A DNA stretch of 64,000 nt from Mactromeris polynyma (lineage: Eukaryota > Mollusca > Bivalvia > Venerida > Mactridae), in assembly GCA_032209605.1 (NCBI GenBank), contig JASFXZ010000013.1, positions 9,445,901 through 9,509,900 of the forward strand, given 5' to 3'. The notes beneath the pieces are model-generated. The model was not told the origin of the DNA. It saw only the letters and a list, made by a program, of their open reading frames with translations, and did not search any database. The stretch's first letter is position 1. The number at the start of each line of letters is the position of its first letter. The translations under genes and the position numbers were made by a program. This document shows, piece by piece, positions 10,905-21,597 of the stretch.

Positions 10905-12930
10905 TTAATCACCTTCAGTGATAGCTCTAGTTTGATATGCCAAATGTCAACTGGTGTCTTGTGGCAACAAATATAACACAATGAATGCACTATGCTTCAT
11001 TTCATACTGGATCTGAAACTGATAAATGTAATTATTATTTCCTTACCGTGTACTATAATATCCATGTTTTAATAGAGAAACGACAAAGCAGTTATTTTTC
11101 TAGAACGTCACCTCCACGTTATCTTCTAAGCTTCGTTATCAGGGGATGGGTAAAAACCTATTTCAATCAATTAGTACTGTCAATCTCATACGCAGTGACC
11201 TCCTATATATATGTAGATATACTGCAGCGTAACGTTATTGAGTAACCGTTTGAAGTAGTATTATATTTCAAGGGTTATCTTCTCTTGGTAGCGTTTATTT
11301 GTAGATGTCTCGATGTAAGAAGTCTCAGTAGATTTATATAGATTCAGCATTTATACAAATTGTATATCGCTCGAAGTATTTATACCTCCCATATCAACAA
11401 TATTCACCTCCCTTGTTCTTAATCATCAGCCATTTTTATAGGCAAAACAGATAAGCATCAACTCTTATAGGAGTCATTCCATCATATGTGATAATTTCGA
11501 AAATACCAAGAGAATTTATGTACATTTGACAAACACTTTTTCATTAACCTAAGTCATCTGCCCGCAGGAGCTGATGAATACGTAAGTTTTCTATATCTGA
11601 TTTTATTTTATCATCGTTTACATTATATTCCCTATATACTTTAAGGAAATCTGCCTATCTTCAGAACTGGGAGGTAAATATTGTAAACGTGGGAACTAAT
11701 AATTGTGTACCCATGGCTCCAATATGATACTAAGCGTAAAACTGTGAACTACTATATATCCGAGTACCATGCCATAATATTCTTTCAACAAACATTGTTC
11801 GATTTTTCATCTTGCAAAAAGCAAATCCGGAGCGAGTTGTAATAAGATATCTGTAAACAGTATTTGTCATTCAAACCGATGGCGCTCTATTGGCAATTAT
11901 TAATTAATCATGTATTTGATTGGAAGGACTTTGAAAGTTGGTCTTTTATTTAGGTCCTACTCTGATCATCTGAACTCTTTATTTTGTTAATCATTTTATT
12001 TACGTTTGTATGATAAATATAACTAAACATGTACATGTATTTCATTCTACAGTAAAGCGTTGAAATGTTATCATATATTACAGAAAAAACCTTATTAGTA
12101 TACAATATACCACTTTAGTTTTGTTATTTGGTTAAAGTTAAATAGGACTGTTCTTGGCTGGCTGATTTGAATCAATTGTGTTAATGTAAATATCAAGTAT
12201 GCACAGTAATGACAAAACTAGTATCACAAGCGACCCCGATTACAATACGTCAAATGACACATAAATACAGAAACATAAATACAAAAAAAACATTTTTGAG
12301 ATATACTACTACATGTATAATACGCTATAATAACACAAAATATCGTCAAAGATTGAAACATATATTTACATGTACAATCGTTGTTAACGAACTCAATTCA
12401 AACAGCTGAATTTTTTAATAACAATATTGAAATTTTCTATTGTAGACCAAGTTGATATAGAACTGATCATGGTCCGAAAATAAATTGAAATATGTGTTCA
12501 TCAATGGTGTCTGTTCTCACGCTATAGATTCATTCGGAAAACCTCGGCCAACTACGTCCAGTGCCTCGGATGTTCGTAAGGCACTACTTTCGGAAATACC
12601 ATTCGATTATCATGAAAACAATATGGCGGCGTGAACGTTTGAGTATAGATGAAACGGGATAGAATCTAATATCTAAGATATATGAAATCTGAAATATGTG
12701 ATATTTTAACTAGAAATGACAACGATAATCCATTTCTTATGTGAATTTATCGAAGTTATTGAAGTTTTAAATTCGTTTTACAAGAACTATTTTTTGACCG
12801 CACAGAATGTTGAATTTTGCCACATAGTGCTCCGCCTGACATACACTAGAGGATGTTCGTAGAGTAACGAAGTGGTACGGAAATATCCGAGAGCTGTCGA
12901 GAATGGCAATAGATTGTTCCAAGAACGTGA
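10905..12930. other. Non-coding part of block A downstream of the GPCR
   Basis: Almost identical to 58,435-61,485, apart from the 1.06-kb insertion in block C, and recognisable in block B up to about 49,660. An 86-codon plus-strand frame at 10,985-11,245 is kept in block C but shows neither domain features nor a known similarity, so I leave it uncalled. A YY1-like AATATGGCGGC lies at about 12,620. Confidence 0.4.
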
Positions 12931-14049
12931 TTAAATCTTTGTTACTACAGTCCTTTTTAAGGCATATGCAGACGTATTCATCGATTTCACTTGACTCCCG
13001 ACCATATGATGCTTGGAATTGTAACATGGTAGCTTTCCTAAAAAAGATTTTGTAGCAATGCGGAATTTCTTGTTGAATGAACAATAAAGTACAAAATTCA
13101 AAGACGAGTTGACAAAGAGAAGTAAATTGGATATGTTAATGAAACATTGGTTATCAGGCGACCGAACGTATTCGTCCCATGTTCTCCCTTTTGCGAATAA
13201 AGAATACGCGATTGGGTCTTCAACAAACGCAGACGGAACTGTGCAGACGAAGAAAACGACAACAACCGCAACAAGCGTCCGAGTGAGACGCGTCTGATCC
13301 ATCCTGATTGATCGTTCTTGGTTGCTATGCAACGAAGCGCGTTCGGAGTTGGCTTTATGTAAGCCATATACTAACACTGAATTTGTCACAATGATTATAG
13401 CGAATGGCACGAAACTGATTACCATTGCGTGGAACCAGCTTACTCTGTAGTACTCCACTGACATTCGATAGGGAGTACCTTTCGCATAGTACTGACCGTT
13501 TATTGTCACAATCTTGTAGCAGAAAAATCGAGGAACATTTATTACTGAACACAATACAAACACAACTACGATCCAAACCCTGGCCTTCTTTTTCGAGGGT
13601 CGAAATTTCAGAGGACGAATCACGAATAGCATTCTTTCAATTGTCAACGCGACCACTAGCCAAATACTCGTGTTAAAGAATATATTTCCCACAGAAAAGA
13701 ATATATAAATGTCATAAAAGGCTTTTAAATACGTCCCAGTAGCACTGGAGCATACAAGGTGAATAAAAGACGTTGTTAGCATTGTAAGATCTGAAACTGC
13801 CAGTGCTATTAAATATGTGTATGGTGAGTCTTTTAAATATTTTTGAGATAAAACGCACAAGTTAAGAACGTTGCATATCATTCCGAACGCACATATCAGA
13901 GGACCAGGTATAACGTACAACCAGCTTCTTTGATGATCATTGTCCTGGTCAGTTCCGTTCGTCATATTAAACTCCAATGATTGGTTAAATGTTAAGTTTA
14001 GATAACCAATTGTTGTCGCCATCGTTGATAGGTTGAAACTAATCTCCAA
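12931..14049 (-). CDS. Class A (rhodopsin-like) peptide-type GPCR, copy A
   Basis: The 372-residue chain has a glycosylation-rich N-terminus (N-x-S/T at N6, N18, N22, N28, N31) and seven hydrophobic segments at roughly 44-67, 78-100, 113-137, 157-175, 207-230, 257-279 and 304-323. Class A landmarks are N60 in GMICNVLNL, D87 in LAVSDL, ERM at 138-140 in place of DRY, FFVCTVPSAF in helix 6, and NFVLY at 318-322 in place of NPxxY. C100 and C177 may pair outside the membrane. The layout recalls invertebrate FMRFamide-type receptors, but the ligand cannot be assigned. The coding region is uninterrupted; an acceptor at 14,173 shows a 5' untranslated exon upstream. Eight residues differ from copy C. 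Confidence 0.92.
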   Translation of the reverse strand: MEISFNLSTMATTIGYLNLTFNQSLEFNMTNGTDQDNDHQRSWLYVIPGPLICAFGMICNVLNLCVLSQKYLKDSPYTYLIALAVSDLTMLTTSFIHLVCSSATGTYLKAFYDIYIFFSVGNIFFNTSIWLVVALTIERMLFVIRPLKFRPSKKKARVWIVVVFVLCSVINVPRFFCYKIVTINGQYYAKGTPYRMSVEYYRVSWFHAMVISFVPFAIIIVTNSVLVYGLHKANSERASLHSNQERSIRMDQTRLTRTLVAVVVVFFVCTVPSAFVEDPIAYSLFAKGRTWDEYVRSPDNQCFINISNLLLFVNSSLNFVLYCSFNKKFRIATKSFLGKLPCYNSKHHMVGSQVKSMNTSAYALKRTVVTKI

Positions 14050-14173
14050 CCACCAGTAAACAGTTCAACGCCGACTTGAACTTCTGACTCTAAATGTCTC
14101 TCAAACCACGAGCATTAGTTCTCCACGTCAGTCTTAACTTCTGATTCCATATGTCATCAAATGACGAGGATAT
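14050..14173 (-). other. 5' untranslated part of the GPCR exon with splice acceptor
   Basis: On the minus strand CTGTTTTCTTTTTCAG ends at 14,174 and is followed by ATATCCTCGTC and 124 bases of leader before the ATG. The same arrangement with the same length is at 62,605-62,728. The first exon lies further upstream and is not identified. Confidence 0.6.
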
Positions 14174-14214
14174 CTGAAAAAGAAAACAGTGTTAATAATA
14201 GATTTCACAACATA

Positions 14215-14312
14215 GATACATAGTTACATAGATACATAGATACATAGATACATAGATACATAGATACATAGATACATAGATACATAGATACACAGATACA
14301 TAGATACATAGA
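14215..14312 (+). repeat. ACATAGAT microsatellite
   Basis: Roughly a dozen 8-bp units of ACATAGAT with a few variants. The paralogous tract in block C (62,764-62,922) is longer, so the array length has changed since duplication. It lies in the intron upstream of the GPCR exon. Confidence 0.9.
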
Positions 14313-14966
14313 TTTAGATATATTTATTTCAACATAAAAAGTACAATTTACATGAAAATATAACATTTAGAGATATATTATTAAAATGTGTATGAATTAA
14401 TAAAGCCATATCAAGAAAAGATCATGAATATAATACCAAGTTAAGGAACTGCATATGTGGAAAGAGGAACTTAAAATACATCTAAACATCATAAATAGAA
14501 ATAATAACCACACAGCGATTTACAGCCTTGGAACTGTCAGTAAAAGTACAGGGGTTTAAATCGATTTAACAGCTAGCTAAACTCACACTTGACCGCTATA
14601 TTGTAATTGATTTCCAACGTATACACATAAATTGATTAAGTAGTCAGAAACTAATTATTAAAAGCATTTAACCAGTACGTATACAATAAAATATACACTG
14701 TATACAACAGTACGAAGAACCAAGCAGCCGATCAATCAACATTATACACGCCTGTTAAGGATAACACAAACAGAGTTGAAGTAAAAATTCTTATTTCATT
14801 GTGGTCCTTAATATATAGTATTTCATGACATAGGATGAATTTTAAGCTATATATTAAGTTATCACAGTAAGTTTATCAAAGAAAGTCATTGAGTAACTTA
14901 AATTATAAACAAATAATTAAAACGAACATATATTTTAGACATTGTAATAATTAAATTGCTCCTTAA
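14313..14966. other. Right end of block A, no gene
   Basis: AT-rich sequence nearly identical to 62,923-63,583. Homology to block C ends within ACTATTGA at about 14,965, where the ACGTCCCC repeat field begins. Confidence 0.6.
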
Positions 14967-15447
14967 CTATTGAACGTCCCCACTTTTATGAGTGATAAAT
15001 ACGATAAGCAAATACTATGTAACATGTTTACTAGTTTTATTCAATTTTAATGATATATAAAACATACAGTAAAACATACCAGTAATTACCACATAATACC
15101 GTTGTTTTAACGGAAGCATGTTAAACGTCCCCATATTGGTTAAAACGTCCCCACTGTTGTCCAAAACGTCCCCAGTGATAAAACTTATTTGACGAAACGT
15201 CCCCACTATTGTCCAAAACCTCCCCACTATTGACCAAAATGTCCTCACTTTTGTCCAAAACGTCCCCATTTATTTCCAAAACGTCCCCACTTTTATGAGT
15301 GATAAATACGATAAGCAAATGCTATGTAATATGTTTACTAGTTTTATTCAATGTTAATGATATATAAAACATACAGTAAAATATACCAGTAATTACCACA
15401 TAAAACCAAGTTCAAACGTCCCCAGACCAAAACGTCCCCACGTTTGG
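14967..15447. repeat. ACGTCCCC tandem repeat field with a 135-bp direct repeat
   Basis: Units of about 20-24 bases centred on AAAACGTCCCCACT recur near 14,975, 15,124, 15,147, 15,166, 15,197, 15,259, 15,280, 15,414 and 15,431. In addition, about 135 bases starting ACTTTTATGAGTGATAAATA occur twice, at about 14,983 and 15,290. Minus-strand frames here read as GDVLDNSGDVL-like repeats and are not genes. The field marks the right edge of block A. Confidence 0.8.
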
Positions 15448-16277
15448 TTAAAACACTGAGTCTACGTACTCCAGTTGCGGCTCAACTGCATCACATCCAT
15501 TTAGGTCCCGCAAAGCATCAAACGTCGGTGGTTTATGCTCAGCCGGTAAGAACGGGAGACTCAGCAGTTTCTTGATGAATGTGTGCGTTCCTCGGTCTTG
15601 TCCTTATTGAGTGGCTAACCCAAGATCCTGTAAATAAACAAAGAAGGATATACAAGTGTATCTTTCGGTGGCATATTCCTTTTATTTCTTATGCCAGCAG
15701 TCTGTCCGAATAGTTGTCTGAATGGAATCCGGTTTTCAAAATTCAAAATTGTTGATGTCTTTCTTTCAATGTTTTCGTTGAACAAACTATATTAAGGCAC
15801 AAACAGTTTATAAAACACAAACATCTGATTGGTTCATATTAAAACCTTACCCGAACTTTACGCCAAATAGCTTGTCCCCAATGAAACACACAGCCACTTG
15901 TGACAATGTCCGGAAATACATGGCGGATAGCCCACCACAATGCTCTCGCATAGTCAGTTACAAAACCCTCAACTCTGTTTATGCCAAGTATACGAAGGAC
16001 GGACTGAAAGACAAGAAACAATTCTAGCTAAAATTGCATACAAAATAAGGTAAAGGTCATTAGAGAAAGAGGCAAAAAACGGGCGAGACAATTAATGTAA
16101 TAAGATAAAAAATAATATTAAATATTTTTTCAAAATTATTTTTACTTACATTTGTACATAATCTCTCGTCTTCCTACCAGTCATCAATGCATAAACCAGA
16201 GGGAACTGCTTGCTGCAATCTCCACGCCTGACGAAAGCATGTATGGTCCACAGCATGATGAAAGGTGCTCGCATACA
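15448..16277 (-). pseudogene. Decayed MULE-type transposase, three exon-like fragments
   Basis: Three minus-strand pieces with splice-like ends match the MULE transposase domain as recalled from bivalve proteins. Piece 1 (16,277-16,150) reads MLWTIHAFVRRGDCSKQFPL and continues VYALMTGRKTRDYVQ, ending on GTAAGT. Piece 2 (16,003-15,851) carries VEGFVTDYARALWWAIRHVF and GCVFHWGQAIWRKV, ending on GTAAGG. Piece 3 (15,627-15,448) starts after TTTACAG with DLGLATQ, then an in-frame stop, then HTFIKKLLSLPFLPAEHKPP. The phases of pieces 1 and 2 do not match cleanly, and no terminal inverted repeats or N-terminal zinc-binding domain are visible. It is a dead or partial copy. Confidence 0.75.
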
Positions 16278-17499
16278 CTAGAAAAAGGAAATAGTTATTA
16301 TAAGTTAATAAAATGAGATTGAGTCGTGATACAAATGGCACATGTAAATTTTAATGGGATGTAATAAGAATTAGAAGAATATTGCTTTTCATATAGTGAT
16401 CAATGTCACTGTGTTTCATTTCTTTACCTTTGTTTATAAATAATTTGCGTTTAAAACAATATTTACTCGAATTTTGCTCGTACATTTAAACCATTCTATC
16501 AGCTCACTAGCCAATGTGACAAGGTTGGGTTCATAATAGTTTTCAGTCTATAAATAAATAAACTGAACAGTAGCGTACTCCTCACAGTAACACGAATCTG
16601 CGCAAGTTTTGACAGCTATAAACTTGAACAGGCTTATAGTAATAAACGTTTTTTCCATAAGGCAATGCATTTACTGGATCTTTAAAATGAATCACAAACT
16701 AAACAAAGTGAGTGTTTACACATTTGAACCCATAGTTAAATTATGCGATGTGTTTTCGTCTGACAATTTCCTTCTCTCATTGAAGTTAGTCGGCGCGACG
16801 ATCTTCCAAGTAAAGATAAAAGCGGGCTACGCGGCTCAATAATTACATCTCGCATATTTTTCATACGTTTTATAACTGTGTCGCCGAGTAATTACCTGTC
16901 TCATTGTTTATTCAATTGTTTAAAGGACAATGTACGATTCAGTTGAGAATTAGGTGTGAAATGCCCAATGGGATTAAGTGCATGCGGTCGTTTAATGGAT
17001 TATTTTACTATCTTTTTTACATGTCGTGACTGGTTTAATAACATAAAGTTTATTTTAACACACCGATAACTATAAGGGGAGATCACTGCGTAGCCCTTTA
17101 CACCAGTGCATAGTTCTAACGCAACCAATATATGCCCGGCGTTGATACGCCGTGCAATAACATAAGACTGTTTTATCCAGATTCAAGATGATATATATAG
17201 AAGTAATACTATGTTAACATTAAATTTCAATGATTATTAATTATGATTTATTACCATTTCAATATTTTCCGGATTTTAGTCCGAATATTTCCGGGTTTTC
17301 CGGGTTATACACCTGACGTGCACATACGAATATTATGAATAACATATTAATAATGTTTTAGAGATTATCCGTATTAGTAAACTGTAAACATAAATAAGAT
17401 TCAATGATCTTCCATGTGTTTTATGTTAAAGTTAGTCGGAATATTTCTGTATTTTCCGGGTTATACACCTGCCATATTCCGATATACTTCATGTAACGG
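16278..17499. other. No gene recognised
   Basis: AT-rich DNA. A short direct repeat with TTTCCGGGTTATACACCTG occurs at about 17,297 and 17,454, with flanking GTCCGAATATTTCC/GTCGGAATATTTC similarity over roughly 45 bases. Nothing else is supported. Confidence 0.4.
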
Positions 17500-18147
17500 T
17501 CGGGTAATACGCCAGTTTCAAAAATAGACCTGCGCAAAAGTATGCGCAACTGTTACGACCTTTGCGTGATAGGTCGGATGTCTATAACTGCGCAGTTAAA
17601 ATATTTTCCCATGATTCAAGGTATTTGCGCGATTGTGTGTTCAGGTCAGGTCATGTTTTAAACTTGGCTCGAAAGATAGATTGATCTCCGTGGAAAATCT
17701 GTTCGCATCACAGTAAATAAATTGGTAAGTGCGGAGTTAAAATGGTCATATCGAAGAGAAAAGAGTGTTTAACGTGAATGTTTTCTAAATTGCCTAGATG
17801 GGTACTTAATGGATTAAACTACGATTTATTCTATTGGTATTTGAATGTAAGTATACACGAAGCCAAATTAAAATGGCATCTAGCATTGTGGTCGCTAAAA
17901 TTAATGTATGTTTCTATCATTTGTTAGTTAACAGTATTTTGATTTATTTATCTATCTGATGGGTGAGATGTTTGGTTCAATGTCAAACTTAAATACGGAT
18001 CCAAGTAGCACAAAGTTGCCTATTAGTGGTGCCATCGAAGTTTCTACACCTCTTTATTTTTTTGTTTATATTTCAGATGGTCCTATGTTAAGCCGACCAT
18101 TCGAAGACTTACATTGGTGTTTGATTATTCGTATGCAGAGCTACATG
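17500..18147 (+). promoter_or_regulatory. Candidate CpG-rich promoter with one or two exon-like segments
   Basis: Between 17,490 and 17,700 CpG and GC content rise locally, with two TGCGCA words in CTGCGCAAAAGTATGCGCAA, reminiscent of an NRF1-type site. A strong donor, ATTG|GTAAGT, follows at 17,725. A 71-base segment at 18,077-18,147 is bounded by TTTATATTTCAG and CATG|GTAAGT and is open in two frames. This could be the start of a plus-strand transcript, possibly a non-coding one or a distant 5' exon of the GTPase gene. No protein match is recognised. Confidence 0.3.
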
Positions 18148-18889
18148 GTAAGTTTTTAGCATTTGACTAACTAGTATTAACATTGATTTATTCTTGCTTT
18201 TAGCCCTATTTTCAAGTTTGGGGGTCGATCCCCGGTTTTATGTAGAGGATTTAACCGGTAAAAACCGCCCTGATCAATACTTTCAAAGTGGTTGATATTG
18301 GTCGATTGGAATGCAGATCAACAAACATCGTTGCTAGGTGAAACTGGAGTGTCCCGGTCTTAAAATAGAAACGAAAGTAAACACTTCTGTGTGGAAAATG
18401 TGAAAACCTGGGTTGTCGTTCTTGCATTATCATTTATATAATTATACATAGTTAACGTCGTGGCATGTCCATGTTTATATTGAAAAACGTAAGTTATCAA
18501 AACGAGTATGTATGTAACTATGGTGCAAAACTTCTGTTAATAATAAATATACAAGAAATCAATATTGAAACTCGTGTCATATAAGGTATATTCTGCAAAC
18601 CACGGACAATTTTTGTTTCTAGACCTTTCAAATAAATAATACTACCAAACTCAAAGGTATGCTATCAGCAACCAGATAATATCAAATGAGAGTTAAAACA
18701 AAATAGCACTCTCCCAAATTTGAAATATTTACTATACACTCAGATTATGGAGTACATGCTGAATGAATGATAGCATTTCATGCACATTATATGTAAACTT
18801 AGAACGTAACACAAGTAAGTATTGTTAAGCAAAGAGACGAATAAACACACATGCATTTCTTAAACATACACCATCTTAAAACAGACAAC
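18148..18889. other. No gene recognised
   Basis: AT-rich DNA without convincing frames, splice-paired exons or repeats by eye. Confidence 0.4.
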
Positions 18890-19115
18890 TGATGATGTAC
18901 ATGTTCACATAATGTCTTAAGCCTCCCTGAAAACAACAGTCGACAACACATCAGGCTTTGAGGAGGCTCTATGGCAAACACGCAAGGGACTGGGAACGGC
19001 CTGGTTGACCATACAGGAAAATAAGAAGAATTAATGAGAACAAAAAGGGGTTTAATGGATAGAATACATCACAGGACAACTCTAGACAGCTGGAAAAACT
19101 ATAAGGCCGTCATGT
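18890..19115 (+). repeat. Dispersed repeat, copy 1 of 4
   Basis: A unit of about 225 bases, GC-richer than its surroundings, with shared landmarks: an AATGCCTCCC-like start, a central AAGGGACTGGGAACGG-like stretch followed by GACCATA, and an end containing GAATACATCACAGGACAA. Other copies are at about 20,745, 60,115 and 63,770. Copies are strongly diverged. No coding potential is seen. Confidence 0.5.
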
Positions 19116-19334
19116 TTGAGATATATCTCTAGTAAATAAGATATTCATAACGATTTCTTATATTTTGATAAATCTTAGTTGAAAACGGACATTTAAGACT
19201 AAAATTGGCTATTTATGATGAAAATAATTATTAGATGCTTTTTGAATTACTCTTCAGAAATAGTTTAAACTTAAACTACTTATGTATTCATTACCTTACA
19301 TATCAGACATGTTTTGTTATAACTTACTGTGGCT

Positions 19335-20110
19335 ATGTTTCAACCCGTTTTGTAATAAAAACCCGTTTTGTAATAAAAACCTGTTTTGTAATAAAAATCT
19401 CAAAGTTGACAGAAACCTCTTATTTCATCATGAAATAATTATAAACCAGTATACAAGTGTAAAATGAGTCTTATTTCACAAAACCTAATAGGAAAACTCA
19501 AGCAATAAAGACATACTTTTAAAGAACCCGTTTTGTAATACTGTACCATTTTTTGAGACTCAACCCGTTTTGTAATAAAAATTTCAAAGTTGACAGAAAC
19601 GTCTAATTTCATCAATAATTAACTGGAAACTAGTCTTCTTATGTAAATATATGTTTCGAAACATTGAAAAGGAAAATTTCTACCAGAAAGACATCACGTT
19701 AAAGAACCCGTTTTGTAAAACCATTGTTGAGACTCAACCCGCTTTGTGATAAAAATCTCAAAAGTGACAGAAACGTCTAATTTCATCATGAAATAACTAT
19801 AATCCAGTATACAACTGTAAAATGAGTCTTATTTCACAAAACCTAATAGGAAAACTCAAGCAATAAAGACATACTTTTAAAGAGTCCGTCACAGAGTTTG
19901 TAATACAAATATTTGAGACTCAACCCGTTTTGTAATAAAGACAGCAACGTCTTATTTCTGGAAATAACTGGACCTTAGTCTACAAATGTAAAATATGTTT
20001 TATTTCACAAGAAGACTTAAACGGAAAAATCAAGCAATAAAGACATTATTTTAAAGAAACCCGTTTTGTAATACCTTTTTTGAGACTCAAACCGTTTTGT
20101 AGAACACCTC
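19335..20110 (+). repeat. Satellite-like array with paired CCCGTTTTGTAAT motifs, period about 178 bp
   Basis: Motif pairs lie at 19,527/19,564, 19,707/19,738, 19,885/19,924 and 20,060/20,091, giving periods of about 180, 178 and 175. Within each unit the pair is separated by about 31-39 bases and followed by CTTATTTCAT, CAGTATACAA and AGCAATAAAGACATA phrases. At the left edge three motifs are packed every 18-19 bases (19,344, 19,363, 19,381). Some motifs are mutated. Confidence 0.85.
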
Positions 20111-20439
20111 TGGGATAAATTATGTTTATGTCCGTTTTTTGAAGGGCATGATTTGGCGGCAATTTGATAAGCGTCTGAAGCGGTTTTCTGTTAGTATAAA
20201 GCTTGCCAACCACGTCAAGGTCGAAAAACCAAATGGCAAGTGTTCTTTTTTTAAATTAGTTTATATTTGGCTTTTCTCAGCGCATAGGGTACATTGTCTT
20301 GTTGATTAACATTAATTGACACAAATTGACAACACGTACGAACAAGTACAATTACAAGTACATGTAGGAGAACTGTATTAAATAAGTATAACATAAATGT
20401 GTTTTTTTGTACTTTTCTACAGTTTTTTAAATAAACGGA

Positions 20440-21590
20440 ACTGGTTTCATAATACTTTGTGCTCCGGGATAATGATAGAAGGACAATCGTGATGTATTTA
20501 CAAAGACATACTGACGTGAAAATTAATAAAAAGGCAACACATACACTTGTACAATATTTCAAAGCAAGGTTACGATTGCGCATAATGATAAGCGAGCTTT
20601 TTAAACAGTATTTCTGTATGTCCAAACAAATATTTTTATTTCTTTTTCACAGCAATGATTGACTGACATACAATGCGATTAACATTAACAAACTTTAGTA
20701 AATAAGTAATTAAATAATTAAACAATTAAACTTAAGCATAAGAAAGATGTGCAAGACAATGCCTCACCACAAATATCACCATAAAATAACAGTGTACAAA
20801 CACTACGCCCGGAGGAGGTGCATGGGAAAACATGCAGGGGAATAGGGGCGCAAGTAATGGTCTGGCCGACCATAAACATTACTAAGGATAATTCAGTGGG
20901 ACAACAAGGGGTTGGGTGGAGTTTAAGGGTGGAATACATCATGGAACAAGTCAAGAAAGTCATGGTATGGTACTTAAGATAATTGTATAAAATACGTATA
21001 ACATGCATTATTCGTTTGTTTTTTAAACATGGTCAAATGCTTTATCATGTGTTTTCCTCTGAGCAAATGATAACAGGACACTCCTGACTTTTATACATAG
21101 ACAAACTGACCTATCAATTTAAAAAGGCAACACGTACGATTGGACATAAATACAAACGAACTATATAAATCATGTATAAAATGAATCACATTTGTGTTTA
21201 ATATCTGTTTTACTATGTTTCTTATCTATATGTACGAGAATGCTTTTTATAATGTGATTGTCTCAGAGCAATTGGTAGACGTGTATAAGTGGCGGACAAA
21301 CAGGGGCATACATAATATAAAATGGAATGAGTACAATTCCACATGAATACATGTTGTTAAAAAAGAGAGATAACGTTGTAACAGTGACCGTCACATAGAT
21401 AAGACAATGCACCCCACAATGTCAAATGACATGTTAATTTGTTTTTTGTCAGTTTGACTAAATGAATGGAAATGTTTTTATATCCTGATTTTTCCAGAGC
21501 AAACGACAAAAGGGTATACTTGGCGAACAAACATGGGGATATTTGAATTTAAAGAAACATGCATGTACAGTAGCACACAAGTTAAATCGA
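20440..21590 (+). repeat. Degenerate tandem repeat region containing dispersed repeat copy 2
   Basis: Phrases such as AAAAAGGCAACAC with an upstream ACATACTGAC/ACAAACTGAC recur near 20,530 and 21,123, and CAGAGCAA-type units near 21,268 and 21,496. Copy 2 of the dispersed repeat occupies about 20,745-20,970 (AGACAATGCCTCACCAC to GTCAAGAAAGTCATGG). A 124-codon minus-strand frame at 20,251-20,625 overlaps this repetitive sequence and is not called. Confidence 0.45.
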
Positions 21591-21597
21591 ATTGTTA

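Larger units (their letters stand above)
1700..14965. repeat. Block A of a three-copy segmental duplication (TRIM-like gene plus GPCR)
   Basis: Sequence from about 1,700 to 14,965 aligns collinearly with about 49,850-63,583 (block C), and from about 2,340 to 12,080 with about 40,990-49,660 (block B). Examples are the phrase ATGCATTTGAACC near 2,371, 41,018 and, with one change, 50,815; the TRIM leader at 7,360, 45,640 and 57,030; and GGAGCGAGTTGTAAT near 11,830 and 59,329. Identity to C rises from roughly 80% on the left to roughly 97% on the right. Homology to C stops at the first ACGTCCCC repeat. Block A uniquely carries the element at 9,381-10,904. Confidence 0.85.

Noticed and set aside
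10985..11245. 86-codon ORF conserved at 58,482-58,742
   Set aside because: Conservation is fully explained by the near-identical recent duplication; substitutions are not biased to synonymous sites by eye, and there is no domain.
15015..15318. Repetitive GDVLDNSGDVL-type proteins on the minus strand
   Set aside because: They arise from the ACGTCCCC tandem repeat; two overlapping frames read similarly and neither has domain character.
19335..20110. CRISPR-like array (regular short repeats with spacers)
   Set aside because: The between-motif sequences are themselves repeated, no cas genes exist, and the window is clearly eukaryotic.
20251..20625. 124-codon minus-strand ORF with hydrophobic stretches
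   Set aside because: It overlaps a degenerate repeat region and has no splice, promoter or homology support.
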